A stretch of 64,000 nt of DNA from the NCBI RefSeq assembly GCF_037975245.1, contig NC_092567.1:9678714-9742713 (forward strand), in the 5' to 3' direction. The notes beneath the pieces were generated by a model. The model was not told the origin of the DNA and ran no database searches. It saw nothing but the letters and a program-made list of their open reading frames with translations. The position numbers and the translations under genes are program-made. Shown one piece after another: positions 25,811 through 38,600 of the stretch (positions are counted from its first letter, which is position 1; every line of letters begins with the position of its first letter). Origin of the DNA: Apostichopus japonicus (taxonomy: Eukaryota > Echinodermata > Holothuroidea > Aspidochirotida > Stichopodidae).

Positions 25811-26592
25811 CTATACTTGTGATGCATGATACAATGTTCTCAGTCTAGTGTGGTCATCTGCTGTGGCATGTGTGGTACGTGCATCCAACTCATCAGAAGT
25901 AGTAGTGCTGCATTCTGAAGTGGGAGTTTGGAATTGTTCTGCTACTCTCTCAACAACATTAATATCTTTGGCATAGACAATTTCACTTTCAAACCTCTTT
26001 GATGGTTTCACAAACACCAGATTATGAAACCGTGTCCTCAGCTGAACTTTCAGTCGTTGTGTTGTGAAATGTGAAGCATCAAGAGCCTGTGTGTTCTTGA
26101 CTATTTGACGAAACAACACATTTAGAGTCTTGAGACGGAGGATTTTCGGGCCTATAATAAGGCGGGCTGTTACAATTGACTTTGCAAAAACTTTGAATGA
26201 TGGTTCAAATTTGCTTTCCTTCTCAGCTGTTGACTTCTTTTCAGTGACACCACGTGTAAAGTTATGGTATCGGACTTCAACTGCAACCAAATCTTTGTGT
26301 TCAATCTGCAGTAGGATCCTGTGATCACCATGGAGTCGTGCAGCTTCCAGCAAAATGTGTGCCTCTTTCCTTTCACAGGTCGTTAACTTTAATTTACTTC
26401 TGGCTCCAGTTATAGTCTTGAGATACACATCTTTCTGACAAATCAGACACACATTCGAGAGCACATCTTTTCGGTGTTTATCATGCTGTGGAGTTTTGAA
26501 ACTGGACCTCAAGACCTTCGAACCACTGGTTGATGCCTGTAAAAGTATTGATGCGTCCCCTTCATTACCGCAATCAGACTCGATATCAGCAT
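25811..26592 (-). CDS. terminal exon, uncharacterised CLICQ...RYH protein
   Basis: About 260 codons open from the acceptor to TAG (stop codon ends the exon at 25811-25813 by plus coordinates). It starts with an acidic Ser-rich segment (DADIESDCGNEG), then SGSKVLRSSFKTPQH, then the CLICQKD motif (CxxC, probable metal ligands). Next come ARSKLKLTTC, an AARLHGDHRILLQI segment, and VAVEVRYH, where relatives usually continue with a CY pair that is missing here. The C-terminal half is helical and basic, ending in a Thr/Ser-rich tail. An upstream TTG is not the start: the frame continues back to the splice acceptor at 26593. Function unknown. Preservation of this long frame argues that this exon, at least, decayed recently or is still used. 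Confidence 0.6.
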
Positions 26593-28306
26593 CTGTGTGA
26601 AAAATTAAGTAAGGTGTCCATTAGAACCAGATACCATATAGATCACCACTTCCAACCAGAGATGACTGGAACAACAAACTCTCCCAACTTCAACTCCTCA
26701 TAAGACACTATGGGACTTAATGATTGTGTAGGACTTTACCTCTAGGCCTATGTTTAACTTTCCTAGCATCTGAGTATCTTTAGCCGAGGAGTAATTACCA
26801 GCCTAAGCTACATGATGATTAAAACCTAAGAGTAAACTACCCACTATGGACCATATGTACACAAAAAGGCCAACAACCACTTTCAGAAATTGTGAAATCA
26901 AACAGATGTGCAACTAGGCAAAAGGTTTGGGCTATGACGCAAGCCCCCTCCCCACCCCCACTCATGGTAGCTCCTTGGTTTTAAGATCATTGTGATGTAT
27001 TGAAGTCAGCTAGTTATGGTATCCTAAAACCATATGATCTCAACCGTGGAAAACATCAATATTTCTTTTTACTCCGAAGGGTTGTGTGAATGGGCGTGAG
27101 CCTAAACTCTCCCAGTTCCTTGTGGTCAGGGGTTGCCTAAACCAAATTATTTTGTCAGACACCTTTTAGGGGGGAGCAGCACCTGGTTTTTGCATGGGAA
27201 ATTTGTAGGGGGCATGTGCCCAGCCTCATTTGCAACACTATTGCTACTGTACCGTGCAATGTATAGCAGTGTATGGAGGAAAAAATTATTCCTTCTTTAT
27301 TAAATTAAATTGGTCATTTGTCAGATCAGATCATCCATAAATATCTGGATCCCACAAATATAACAACTGATCACCACCCTACCCTCTCGCTGGTTTATTA
27401 AGCAGGACAATATGCTCATTCGGGCCCTATTCGCAGAACTAGTAAACTATAGAAATATACGTTTATCGGCCAGGTGCCGTCAGAATATGCGCCATGCACA
27501 CTTCAAAAACATAGCATACAATTTTACCAAGCTATGCTTAGCTTGCTGACGTTTTCGGCTCATTTTTTTCTATCTGGCTAAACCCTAACTTATGACACAC
27601 AACCAGTGGAATAATTATGAATAAAATTCTACCAAATATATGAGACAACATTATCAAAGGGGCACAACTCCAAAATACTCCAACAACAAACCATTACTGC
27701 GACTTTACAGGGGGCAGAGTCGCATTAACCTATATAAAATAATACATCATCTCATCACATTGACTGAACCCTCCACCAAAAAATACATTTCGGTAACTTA
27801 ATTTTTAAGTTCATCAAGCTACCTAGGCCCTAATATTATTGATGAGTCATTCTCATGAAGTTCAACTGCAACTCCAAACTCATAATTTTTTTAACCATGG
27901 TACACAATATGACTTTACATTTCTTCAATTCGACTCGGCCCTGCATTCGATTTGAAAAACTTTATTATTAATTTAGTCAGACATCACAAAACATCACTGT
28001 CACTCTGTCCTCCACTAAAAATACAATGAAAAATTCAGCATTCTTCCATCATAACCAATGATAGGCTAAGCATTACCCACCCCCATTGTTTCCCAGCAAG
28101 ATAAAAGGGCACTGCTTCACTAGCTGTGACTCAGCCCTCCACTGCAAATATGCAGTCAACATGGAGCTACTCTCACTTAACCACTGCATGGTAGTAAGGC
28201 CTAGCCTAGGCTTCAAGTTTTGAGTACCATAGCATAGGTATATCCTATGCTCTAGGCTAGCATAGGGGTCAAACAAATCCCTAATTTTATACATGGGCCT
28301 ACTTAC
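26593..28306 (-). other. intron of the minus-strand gene
   Basis: 1.7-kb phase-1 intron bounded by GTAAGT (28306-28301) and CACACAG (ending at 26593). It contains C-rich words and a small palindrome GGGCATGTGCCC near 27209, but no coding frame with recognisable content. Confidence 0.55.
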
Positions 28307-28638
28307 CTTCATCTGTTTGCAATTTTCTTCTCCTGCTTTCTGCTGTCTTTAACCTTCGTACGTTACAAATTTCTGGTAACACTCACGGTGATAACCAGAA
28401 CCGGGTATAACATTAGGCTCCGTTTGTGTTAGGCTCAGGCCAAACTGTTGTGTACAGTAGTTCGCCTGGCAATTTCAACCTCAAAATAGTCTATGTTTAG
28501 CCACCGATTTTGGCATTCTATGAATTTCGACCAGCTTTTAATTTTGAAAGGTGTCAAACTCTGTTTGGTATTAGTAACGACGTGCATACAGCAAAATTTT
28601 GGAGACAATTCGTTCTCCGCGAGTGGTGTAGCTGCCAT
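28307..28638 (-). CDS. first exon of the minus-strand gene, frame-broken
   Basis: The ATG at 28638-28636 sits in CACCATGG. The first 60 or so codons read cleanly, including SWSKFIECQNRW, and then run into TGA. A second frame supplies IPGSGYHRECYQKF and then a stop. A third supplies RLKTAESRRRKLQTDE up to the donor. The order of these pieces is what an intact relative would show, so at least two indels are needed to restore one frame. Confidence 0.5.
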
Positions 28639-28689
28639 GGTGACTAACACATATAGACCTGCGCTGTGCTATATGCTAGATTGTAAATA

Positions 28690-29194
28690 AAATGTTACTA
28701 CATGAGAGCTTCGCTGTGATTGGATTGTCGTTATTCTTACATGGCATGTGATTGGACAATAGAATGTTGCTAATAATCATACATTTTATCATATTTAAAC
28801 CGTTTGAGCAGATTTTACTCAAAACAACATTCAGTTTCTTGTAACATTTTTAAAACAATACATTTTAATGCGATGTTGTCGTCCTGCCCTGAAATATTCA
28901 CAAAACAAGAAGATAATCCACATCATCCCATGGTCTATACGTAATCATGTTCTTTATCATACATATTAGATATCATATGCGTAAAATCATAGTGAATTTG
29001 GTAACGATCTGTTTATGAATTTGAGATGATTAACTAAAGCTTAATAATATATCGAATGTATAAATCTTTGTTACTTTAAACGGATCAACTACTGATATTT
29101 AATACAGTGAATGTATAATCCCTTGTTACATTGAACGGGTTAACTGATGATATTGTTTGCTGCACTTACTCAGAATATACTCCTCAGTAAGAGT
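28690..29194. other. 5' flank of the minus-strand gene; nothing else recognised
   Basis: AT-rich sequence upstream of the ATG at 28638. It should contain the promoter if the gene is transcribed, but I see no convincing TATA or initiator element. Confidence 0.4.
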
Positions 29195-29652
29195 TCAACT
29201 GATGTTACGTTATGGTAAAACCATTCTGATGTTGCGTAAGGGTAACACCATTCTGATGTTACGTAATGTTAATACTATACTGATGTTACGTAATGGTATA
29301 CCATACTGATGTTACGTAATGGTAACACCATACTGATGTTAGGTAATGGTAATAACCATACTGTTGTTACGTAATGGTAATACATACAGATGTTACGTAA
29401 TGATAATACCGTACTGGTGTTACGTAATGGTAATACCATACTGATGTAACGTAATGGTAATACCATACTGATGTTACGTAATGGTAATACCATACTGATG
29501 TTACTTAATGGTAATACCATACTGATGTTACGTAATGCTAATACCATACTGATGTAACGTAATGGTAATACCATACTGATGTTACGTGAAATTAATACCA
29601 TACTGATTTTACTTAATGGTAATACTATATTGATGTTACGTAATGGTAACAT
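29195..29652. repeat. 27-bp minisatellite, about 17 units
   Basis: Unit CTGATGTTACGTAATGG followed by TAATACCATA (27 bp), with single-base variants and a few 25-28-bp units. Each unit holds the palindrome TTACGTAA. As 27 is a multiple of three, one minus frame stays open for 125 codons as a nine-residue repeat; this is an artefact. Confidence 0.95.
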
Positions 29653-31982
29653 TAAACACTTCTAAAATCAAAGGGAATATGTGTTATTCTTTTCTCAGTT
29701 CTTTAAAGCTTATAGCGATGAATGTATAGCCAAGCGTTAAACCACCCTTTACGCTACCACCAGATAATAGAAATGCCAAGTTTACCTAAGATTCAGGAAA
29801 TTACAAGTTGACCCAAAGTACACCAATTTGTGGTCAAATAAAATGAATTTGACATTATTTTTTATTTTTTATTATGTATGAGTATTATTCAATTATTCAT
29901 TCTGATTTCTTTACATATTGAACATCTATTATAGGTTCATATTTTGTTTTGTTTTTTGTAAGTTTGTTACACCATCTCGAGATCCTTTACTTTTCGTCTA
30001 TGTCGTTCTTTTTCCAATTTTGTGTGAAAATACTAGATATGATATAGTTAGGGAATGTAATCCTGTTCGAGATGGACAAAATGCTGCCCCTGCAGGTAGG
30101 AAAAAATGTGGGAGGAACCGAAAAATATATGAAAGTGGATAACATTTAATACGGTAGTCATGAGTACGGACAGTTACCTTCAACGTTTGAAAGCAGAACA
30201 AATCAAGAAACAAAGCAGAAAAAATATGAGACGGCAGAGAGCTTGACCTCCGCCCAAGACCTGGGATCACCCTCCCCGGGAAAATCCAGCTAATTTAGAG
30301 ACCACCTGGTACCTGTACCCTGCGGAATGGTTTAACTCGCAAGCACTCTGTCCACCTGATTCCTAATCTAAAAGGCTCCTTACCTAATAAAGTCAGGCTT
30401 GTCAAGGGGAACTTTGGTTTTTAATATCCTAATCGATGGGTCCCACCTAACTAACTAACAGTTAGCAAACCCATTTGTGATATGTTTATCTAACATTTTC
30501 AGCGTCCAAGACGGATCAGAATAATCAATTTGAAATTCGTGAACCTTGGGGTGGGGGGTGGGGGTGGGGATTGAAGTGTCTTCAGATCAATGTGTTATCA
30601 ATTGTACATATCTTTTACAGAGAGTATACCAAATGTGACGATGGTTGTATAATCTACCAATGTAACTTCTCAGTGAAATGATTTAAAATACTATGTTTAT
30701 TCTTGTCTTTCGCCAATTACAATTAAACTTATATGTATTTTTGTATTAACTTCGAAACCATTTAATTTTTTTTTTTTTTTTTTACTCTTTGCATTTTTTC
30801 ATAAAGTGATCTTATTGGAAATACATATACTGTGTTAGAGTCACTGTGTTCTCTATTATAGGTCAGCAATTGCATATTAATCTATGAGTGATCTGTTATA
30901 TCGAAGTTTTGGTGTATATCGAACTTCGACTTTTCCAGTTAAAATGACGTCATTTATTTAGTTTTTTTTCTCATTTAGCTTAAATATTTCCTAAAAATTT
31001 CCTGTAGTAGTTTTGTTACAAGTAATGACATGTTATGCATCATTTACATTCACTTACAGCTACTAATTTTATATTTGTTTTTGCTTGGGTGGTTTGTGTT
31101 CTTTTTTTTTTGCCTTTGTTCATTGTTCATGGTTAATTCTGTAATCTATGGAATTTAAAGCCAACTGTAAATATAATATGTTGTATGGTTTACGATAACG
31201 TGTATATTACGTATTATAATGATCATTACATAACAATAATATTTTGGGCTAAATCAGTTAATTTAAAGGTAATGATCGGCTTTCTATTGTACTCTCCTTT
31301 ATCTTATTACTACGCGAGCTAGACGTTTATATTCATGTATACTTTAGTTATGTATCTTACCTTAAATTACATTACATAAAAGACAATACAGTGACGTGTC
31401 TGTGACGTCATTCAATAATAATTCGAACAAGATAATGACAATCTGAACAGTTTGTGTACTGAAGCTTGAAATCAATGATCGTACTCTTATATGTGGTAGG
31501 TCTTGTAGTTTACCAATGGCTGAGACCAATAGTTGTTCAACAATCCAATGGAAACATTTGATCATAGGTTTTATAATGGCAAATTACTTCAGAATATTTT
31601 GCACATTGTAAGAATATTATGAAAATATCGTTATTTTGTTAATTCCACGTCATTGAGGTTTCTTATGTTTGGCTTTATTTGTCCAAGCTTTAAGACTTTT
31701 GCAAGCAAACGAACAGGTCCTATCATTTTATCACCTTATTGTGCACATATTATTGTAACTATTTCTGGGGTAATCTTCCACTAGCAAATTGCTAAGAAAA
31801 GAACATTTAAAATTAACTCTAAATCGCCTTCATGAATATCTGTTTCCATTGTATATATTATATCTGATATAACATATTGTTTATAAATGTTTCCTTAAAT
31901 TTCGATTTTTCTATTGTTCTTCCTTTTTCTTTTGTCTTTTCCTTTTTTTTTGCTTCTGATATCGTTTTTACCATTCATGTCA
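29653..31982. other. no gene recognised
   Basis: AT-rich DNA with a G-rich run near 30548-30570 (GGGGTGGGGGGTGGGGG) and a T tract near 30767-30783. Several small open frames have no domain or splice support. Confidence 0.5.
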
Positions 31983-32096
31983 TTAAACAAAGGTAATTAG
32001 AGATCTGTTTGTTTAATGAACATAGGTAATGAGAGATAAGTTTGTTTAATGAACAAAGTTAATGAGAGATTTGTTTGTTTAATGAACATATGTAAT
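31983..32096. repeat. 32-bp tandem repeat, about 3.5 units
   Basis: Unit GTTTGTTTAATGAACA followed by TAGGTAATGAGAGATA, repeated with a few substitutions. Confidence 0.85.
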
Positions 32097-35000
32097 GTAA
32101 AAGAATATAGTTGGTCAGCCATTCAGCTCGTATTCGATTAGCTGTTTCACGTGATTGACTTGGAAAAGTCAATATTTGCTAATCGTTCCGTCATCTTACT
32201 AGGGAGTATTAACACGGACCTACCACTATGTTTTGTTGTTTTCTTTGCAAAACACCTTACATTGTAACAGCCATGCATTACAACTTGTCTTCGTTTTTTC
32301 AAAAAATAAATAAACCCATATCTAGTTTGTTGTAGTCTGGTAATCATTCTGTATCTTAACTGTACTGAATTCTTACGTGACTTGCGACTACAATGACCAT
32401 CGGAGATAAATTTCATTTGATCATGCTTATTACAATGTTTAATTACTATGACTCGTATGGTGGTTTGAAGGGTACAGCCGACATGTAGACCTACTGTGTC
32501 AGTACAGCACGACATCATAATTAATTTGTATATTGTTTCGAGTTTCAGACTTTCAGGAAGTTGTCAAGTTGTCGCTTTGTATTAACCTTGACAACACGTC
32601 AAACACAGGACTTAGTCGAGTTGATAAGTCACGCTAACCACTAAAATCTTGAGAAAATAATTGTCAAATTGTCGTTTTGTTTTATGTGTTTGGGACAACA
32701 ACACTTCAAACACGTAATATTTGTCGAGATACCAAAAACACGATAACGTAATATGTTGACGAAAATGGATAAATTGTCGAGCTGCTGCGTTACCCCATGG
32801 AGCTAGGTAACACATGACTTGGAAATATGTCAAAATAATGACTTTCGTTGACACGTCAAGTAACAAAACAATTACAAAAATATTAGATGATCAAGATGCC
32901 GTGCTGTCTTAACTTTCACAGCACTTCAAAACTACGTTAATTTAAGACTTACATTGACATGAAACATTGACAATAAAATATCAAATTATTTGAATGTCGA
33001 GTTACATATTAAAGCAGTAAGTCTTTAACTTGTTTGCCCCTGCAGAACCGCCGTGAAATCACGATATCGAATTTTCAAATTAATAAAACTTCAAATCAAA
33101 GATTCTGTGATCCGTTTCCTTTCTTTGTCTGCTTTCTATATTATATTGCAGTGTTGGTGTTAACACAGGCACTAACTTGAACATATAATATAACTATTTT
33201 TAATGTCTACCAAAATCTTTTCCCAAACTTGGAATTATCCTTGATTTTTCTGTTGTCAAATTGTAAAGTCTATACACAAACGTCGATGTATTATTAGCCA
33301 CGTGTCTTCAATCTGGTTACATGGAGCAGGCTCCTGCAATTATTCCCAAGTTTTGTCCTCGGTATTTGTTTCATGAATGTTGATCCTTGATTGGAGGATG
33401 CTTAAAATGTGTATTGTGTGGCCTATATAAATACTTTCGTCAGTATTCCGGACTGTTTGGCGTTCAATGTAAATGCATGCACACATGGATATGTGATGTA
33501 ACAATTGAGATGTTTGTGGTCGTCTTCAACGTCATATTCCCTCAACCTGTAACCAGATGAATTTGTATATTTGTTATCTTAATTTGGAGGTTAATTACGA
33601 TAAGTACGAAAGGAAAATATATTAAATGAAGGGGAATCTAGCGACATGTAGTTCAGTCAGCTATCTTTGAAGAAAAGGTAAAGATTTTGAATAAAAAGTT
33701 CGTCCTACTCCAGGGCCGTGCCAAACGATGCCAAACAACGTTTAAATTGATAATTGGCATAATTTAGATCAGGGCCATCTTTGAGAGACATTTAACCACT
33801 AAAAAATAGCATTTTGCTTGACTGATCTTCCATCTTCTGGTCACCCCTACATTTTGTTTATAACAAATCATGGATTTTAGCTGGCTTTTCACAAACAAAG
33901 ATCAACTTTTATTTTAATGCAGTAAATGTTCTTTCAGAAGTGGTATTGTGTATAGAATACAATGATTACCAATTTCACTCGACCTCATGTGACCTTCGAC
34001 AGAAATATCGAGAACTGGTGGATATTCCGCTGTCAGCGAATATGATTCTGGCCAGCTATGTAAGTTCAAAAATAGCTTGATGTCAATCAAATCCACAACA
34101 TTTTGTGTATGACCTGGTATATTTTCTTCTTTGACTTAGTGAATGGCTTATATCATCCTCCACGGTGTGATTTTGTGGTCAGCAGTACAAGAGATATATC
34201 TTACTAGTTAACAGGTGACAGATTGTGGCAATTCATCCTAAGCAAGCAATATTACCAGATTGATACACAGTAAATGATAAGATAAAGATTGTTCCTTGTT
34301 TATGGGTTTAACTAGTCAACTTACTGATAGTAATCATTAATTTAATAAACACATCAAACAGAACACACATCACAGTTCAAAATACAAAAGGGAAGGCAGG
34401 GGATGGTGGCTGGAAATCTGGACACATTAGCATATATGACGCCATGACCAATTGTTGGGGCGCAAGATATGCATCACCACATATATCATGGTAAGACTGG
34501 ACAGATGGGGAAGGGGAAGGGGAAGGGGCGGTGAGTTTGTATTAGATAAGTTACATTTTTTAGGTTGTACTGATGTCACATGTTGTTCAATATCTTACCA
34601 TGAACATTGCCTTGCCAAAGTCAAATATAAATTAAGCAATTTTTGACTTTTGCTGGAAGTCATTGTTTTCCACGATGAATATTTTACGGAATAAACAGTC
34701 GATCCACTACAAGAGTGAGGCAAGAACGGGGTGGGTGTGGATGGCTAACGTTACCGGAACCAACGATGTTAAACCTTATCATGTTTGTTTAACGTACGGA
34801 TGAAAATAATTTGACATTTAACGACACTTTAAGTAGCATTTTTGTGTGTAAATGTGTAACTGTTCATATTCCCCGACCAAGCCATGTAATGTTAAGTCCA
34901 ATAATAATATTAATAATATATCTAACCATGTTAATGTGGCCGTACAATTGCCGATAAGTAATAAACTGATTGGACCAATAATACACGATAAAATACAGTT

Positions 35001-35881
35001 AAGTTATGTAACACACAAATTCAGTGCAATATTGTACTTCTTCATTTACAAGCCTTCCATCTGCATACATTATTTCATCATTTGATGATATCTTAATGTA
35101 CCTGAACTAACTCTTAAGCATTCGTTACTTTACACATTTGTGATGACAAGAAGAATGTTCTCTCTTTGTAAATCATAAACAGCCGTATTTAGACTTATCA
35201 CAAATGTTACCAAAACCTTCAGACTCCTCAAAATGATATTGCAATTAACCAAATTAAGACATCTGGTTTAAGTCGGTTAGAAAGAGTTCTTAATAAAGTA
35301 CACAAAGTTTACAAATTGTAATCACCCAGATAAGCTGTTATCTAGATCTAGAACATCTAACTCTAATTTACTGTTTGTTTGAATTACGCCTTACAATGTT
35401 AACGAACAGTTTTGCTACGGTATTCCTGAAGCAAATAACAGATTCATCAAAATCATTCGAAATATTTGCTTTAAATATACAAATCATAATCTACTTAGCC
35501 TAAAACAAAATAGTCCAATGTTTCAGACTAGCATCTAATGTAAAAAAAATACACTTAAGAAAATGTTGCACTCTAAGTGAAACCATTTCTCTGTACTAGT
35601 TTTAACAATATCAGCGATGATGACCGAACAGTTCTCATTTCTCTTTGAATAAAGCGTACTTGCGCCCTCTAAAAAAAGTTTGCACCACCCAGGAGATGAA
35701 CACAACTATCTTCTGATTATAACCAAGTTACCGTAAGATGAAGACTGTGAAGTACGGTCAGGATAGTCAGAGTGAGGTTGTAGGATTATTTTGATCATCC
35801 ATGTTTATTTGAGATTAGAAGGGCCGCCCTGACGTAAGTTAGTTGTTGATGTACACAAGAATGAATATTCAAAAAACATAA

Positions 35882-35882
<1 letters not shown>
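32097..35882. other. no gene recognised
   Basis: AT-rich, apparently unique DNA. Open frames up to 123 codons (32147-32518, minus) lack recognisable motifs. A G-quadruplex-type run lies at 34507-34528. Confidence 0.45.
34507..34528 (+). other. G-quadruplex-forming motif
   Basis: Four runs of four G separated by AA (GGGGAAGGGG twice over). This satisfies the standard four-tract quadruplex pattern exactly. Confidence 0.75.

Positions 35883-35963
<81 letters not shown>
35883..35963. repeat. (TA)n microsatellite, about 40 units
   Basis: Uninterrupted alternating AT over roughly 80 bp. Confidence 0.98.
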
Positions 35964-35969
<6 letters not shown>

Positions 35970-36521
35970 TCAAGAGAAACAAAGGTGGAATCAGAGTAAT
36001 GTACAGCTTACTACCATTAAAGCTATTTCCATTCCTCGGAGGTTGGGGGGGGGGGGAGTTTTGAGAGATTATAACCAATTTGATTTCGTTATACGTTGTG
36101 AATACAGAATACATGTACAGGCTAAATTTATCTATAGCTAAACCATTCGCTAGACTAAGGCTAAAGTTAGGGTATGCATACTCTTATTTCTAACGTTGCC
36201 TCTAGACGAGTTCGGAGGCGTGGTGCTATCGTAAGCTGGTTTTCTCTGACGCATTGGTTTATTTCTCCAACCAAACGCTGTATGGAAGAAAAAGTTTCTT
36301 GCAAAACATTCATTATGAATGATTATATTAAATGAACTGCTTTGTTTGGACAAAGCTTTAGCGCGACTAATACGAATAAGGGCTTGAAGATATTCTCAAT
36401 GGTATATTTTTCACCTACTGCAGCAGTTTAAAACGTATATTCAACCATAGTACCGTGTGAACGACACGAACCATGTGCAACGTTGTCATGGCAATACTTC
36501 ACTACTCTTCGCTCACCATGC
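35964..36521. other. no gene recognised
   Basis: Contains a run of 13 or so G near 36044-36057. No exon or repeat recognised. Confidence 0.45.
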
Positions 36522-36745
36522 CAGTGGCGTCACCAGACTTTTCAGTCTGGGCGGCACAGGGGGGGGGGGCACCAGCATTTGATGGGAGGGCACTTAGGTG
36601 GATACGGATTGCCGTCCTGGGGGAGGGGTCTAAGGGGAGGGGGGTGCCCTCCAGGTGCGGCGGAACGGGAAAAATATTGGGGGGGCTAATATGTAGAGAC
36701 TATCTAAGCGGAGCGCCACCATCGGTTGGCGCAGAGCGTACAAGA
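36522..36745 (+). mobile_element. G-rich MITE-like element starting CAGTGGCGTCACC
   Basis: The left end CAGTGGCGTCACCAGACTT followed by a G-rich, GGGGGCACC-bearing interior is typical of terminal-repeat elements in invertebrate genomes. The right part contains GCGGAGCGCCACCATCGG and a GTTGGCGCAGAGCG segment. No clear inverted right terminus was found, so the end coordinate is approximate. Open frames over it (including a 114-codon one) are incidental. Confidence 0.5.
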
Positions 36746-38040
36746 AAAAAAACGGCACTTCCCGAGTGTTTTATGCTGCGAATACCTAGCCCTAAAATAT
36801 GGGTCTCAAGCTTGTAATATCTCAGATTGCACGTAAAAGTCTGTAAAAACATTGTAATTTGTATATTCGATGGTGTTTTAAGAGAGTAGCTATTACTCGT
36901 AGTGTACTCGCAAAGACGTTTTTGAGTGTAGTAAGGGAATGTTGGAGAACTGGCTGAAATGAAGCAAGTCATTGGCCTAAGACGAAGTTGTGTTGCTCTT
37001 ACCGGTACTCACACTCACTGCTTCCACTTTTCACGGGGCTTGAAGACGCGGTTGGGGTGACAATGTGGTCTATAGCCAGGGGACGGGCCGAGGGTCCCCC
37101 CAGCATTTACTAAAATTATTACACCTATATAGTATACGTGTGCATCGGGCAGATCGACAAGTATGCATTGAAAAATGGGCAGATGCACGTTTCGGAGCCT
37201 TGGTAAATATTGGGTGGGCTTATCATGCATTTGCCCCCTCAACTTTTTCATTGGGGGGCTGAGCCACATTTGATGCTAAATTCGATCTGGAGATATCTCC
37301 AGAAATTGCTATTTTTGAGGTAATGATTTTAACAAGGCGCAGAATTTTGCAGAGGATATGAACCACATGCTGTCGATATTATGCCTAACCCTATATCAAT
37401 AGAACCTACATTTGTTGAATTAATGTGTGCATGACCCCCGACTCCTTTCTTGTCCTTCTCGTTTTCGCCCATTATCTATTAAGATGTAACAGGTTCCAGC
37501 ATCGTTATTGCCCCCTATTAGGGATCTCACCACGCAATCCAAAGTTTGATCACACATCGAGTATGGCTCAGTATGTAGGTGTGAACATTCGCCATTTGTT
37601 CCTACAAGCATCTGACCTCAAATGACCTCTGCACCCCTTACACAACAGGATTAATATATGGGTCCACAAATATTGGCAAGTATGGTGCCTGCGGACCCTC
37701 ACATTCTCACATTTCGTCAGCTCCTAACCTGTCAACCTCAGACCAAGGCAACATATTGCAGTACCCTCCCTTCTCACAGTCATGTAGCTCGCGAAGCGGA
37801 CGTGTATATCCGCTGGTATGGCGTGAGCACTGACACATTCGTTGCTAATATCGACACCTGTTGTGATGGCGCGGGTTACGACTTCGATACCCGACGTTCA
37901 AGGATAAATTTTTTATTTTTTTCAAAGCTCATTTGAAGAAAATACGAATTACTGTGCTTCTTTGTCCTTATGAAAAACCAACTCAGATGATGGGAGTTGA
38001 ATATAACAAAACATATATATATATTTTTACCAACCCAAAT
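36746..38040. other. no gene recognised
   Basis: Mixed sequence with several G/C-rich patches (37020-37100, 37240-37262) of the kind found at MITE ends, but no pair of termini I could match. Confidence 0.4.
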
Positions 38041-38152
38041 CTCAGATGGGGGGCACTCGGGGGGGGGGGGGGGGGCACTAGGTTTTCCAGGGGGGGGGGG
38101 GGGGGGCACGTGCCCCCCTGCCCCCCCCCCCCCCCCATTGGCGGCGCCACTG
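38041..38152. mobile_element. G/C-rich palindromic element fragment
   Basis: Long G tracts, then the palindrome GGGGGGCACGTGCCCCCC at 38101-38118, then long C tracts. The right edge CATTGGCGGCGCCACTG is, on the minus strand, a CAGTGGCG-type terminus like the one at 36522. A shorter version of the palindrome is at 63562-63577. The homopolymers may be mis-sized by the assembler. Confidence 0.5.
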
Positions 38153-38475
38153 CACCATGCTGACACAAGTTTTGGACATACTGAAATAAATCTCGACATA
38201 TACGAAACGTTGGCGCGCGCCGAAGTGCCAAAATTATACACGACGTAAATATAGCATGTTGACATGACCAGTGTAGTACGTGTCATGCTGTTACAAGTTT
38301 TCGACATGCTGATGCTGATTTTGACATGTTGATAGACGCAATGGCATATTGTATTTTGTTTCGACATGTTCATATGGAGTTGTAACATGTTGATATCGAA
38401 TTGTAACATGTTGATATCGAATTGGACATATATATATATTAACTTGGACACTTCACTTTCTTTTTCGACATTTAT
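38153..38475. repeat. degenerate short tandem repeat (CATGTTGAT words)
   Basis: Many variants of GACATGTTGATA or TAACATGTTGATATCGAAT. The clearest copies are 21 bp apart near 38385-38425. Strongly decayed. Confidence 0.65.
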
Positions 38476-38600
38476 GGAACGTTTAGCTCTCCGTATGAGG
38501 CAATATTTTTATTCCGACAGAATAAAAGTGGAATATATCATTAGTGGGTATTTTGCATTGCTCTACACGTGATTCAGGAATAATATTGATTCAGGAACAA

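Larger units (their letters stand above)
25811..28638 (-). pseudogene. two-exon gene or relic of an uncharacterised Cys/His family
   Basis: Exon 1 runs from 28638 to 28307 and exon 2 from 26592 to 25811, both on the minus strand. Exon 1 starts at an ATG in a good context (CACCATGG) and encodes MAATPLAENEL, then LTPFKIKSWSKF and EIARRT. In other frames it carries GYHRECYQKF and then RLKTAESRRRKLQTDE. It ends at a strong donor (GTAAGT at 28306-28301). Exon 2 follows a CACACAG acceptor and encodes CLICQKD, GDHRILLQI, VAVEVRYH and a C-terminal part with LRTRFHNL and SEIVYAKD. The last exon-1 frame and exon 2 join in frame across the intron. Similar CxxC...YHxxCY proteins of unknown function are common in cnidarian, mollusc, echinoderm and fish genomes (recalled, not searched). 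Frame breaks inside exon 1, and the apparent loss of a CY pair after VRYH, suggest decay, though sequencing errors could explain the first. Confidence 0.6.

Noticed and set aside
29275-29652. 125-codon Leu/Ile-rich repeat protein on the minus strand
   Set aside because: 27-bp minisatellite; the nine-residue period comes from the unit length being divisible by three.
32147-32518. 123-codon minus-strand open frame
   Set aside because: No recognisable domain; the length is possible by chance in a window this size.
36473-36817. 114-codon plus-strand open frame
   Set aside because: Overlaps the G-rich MITE-like element at 36522.
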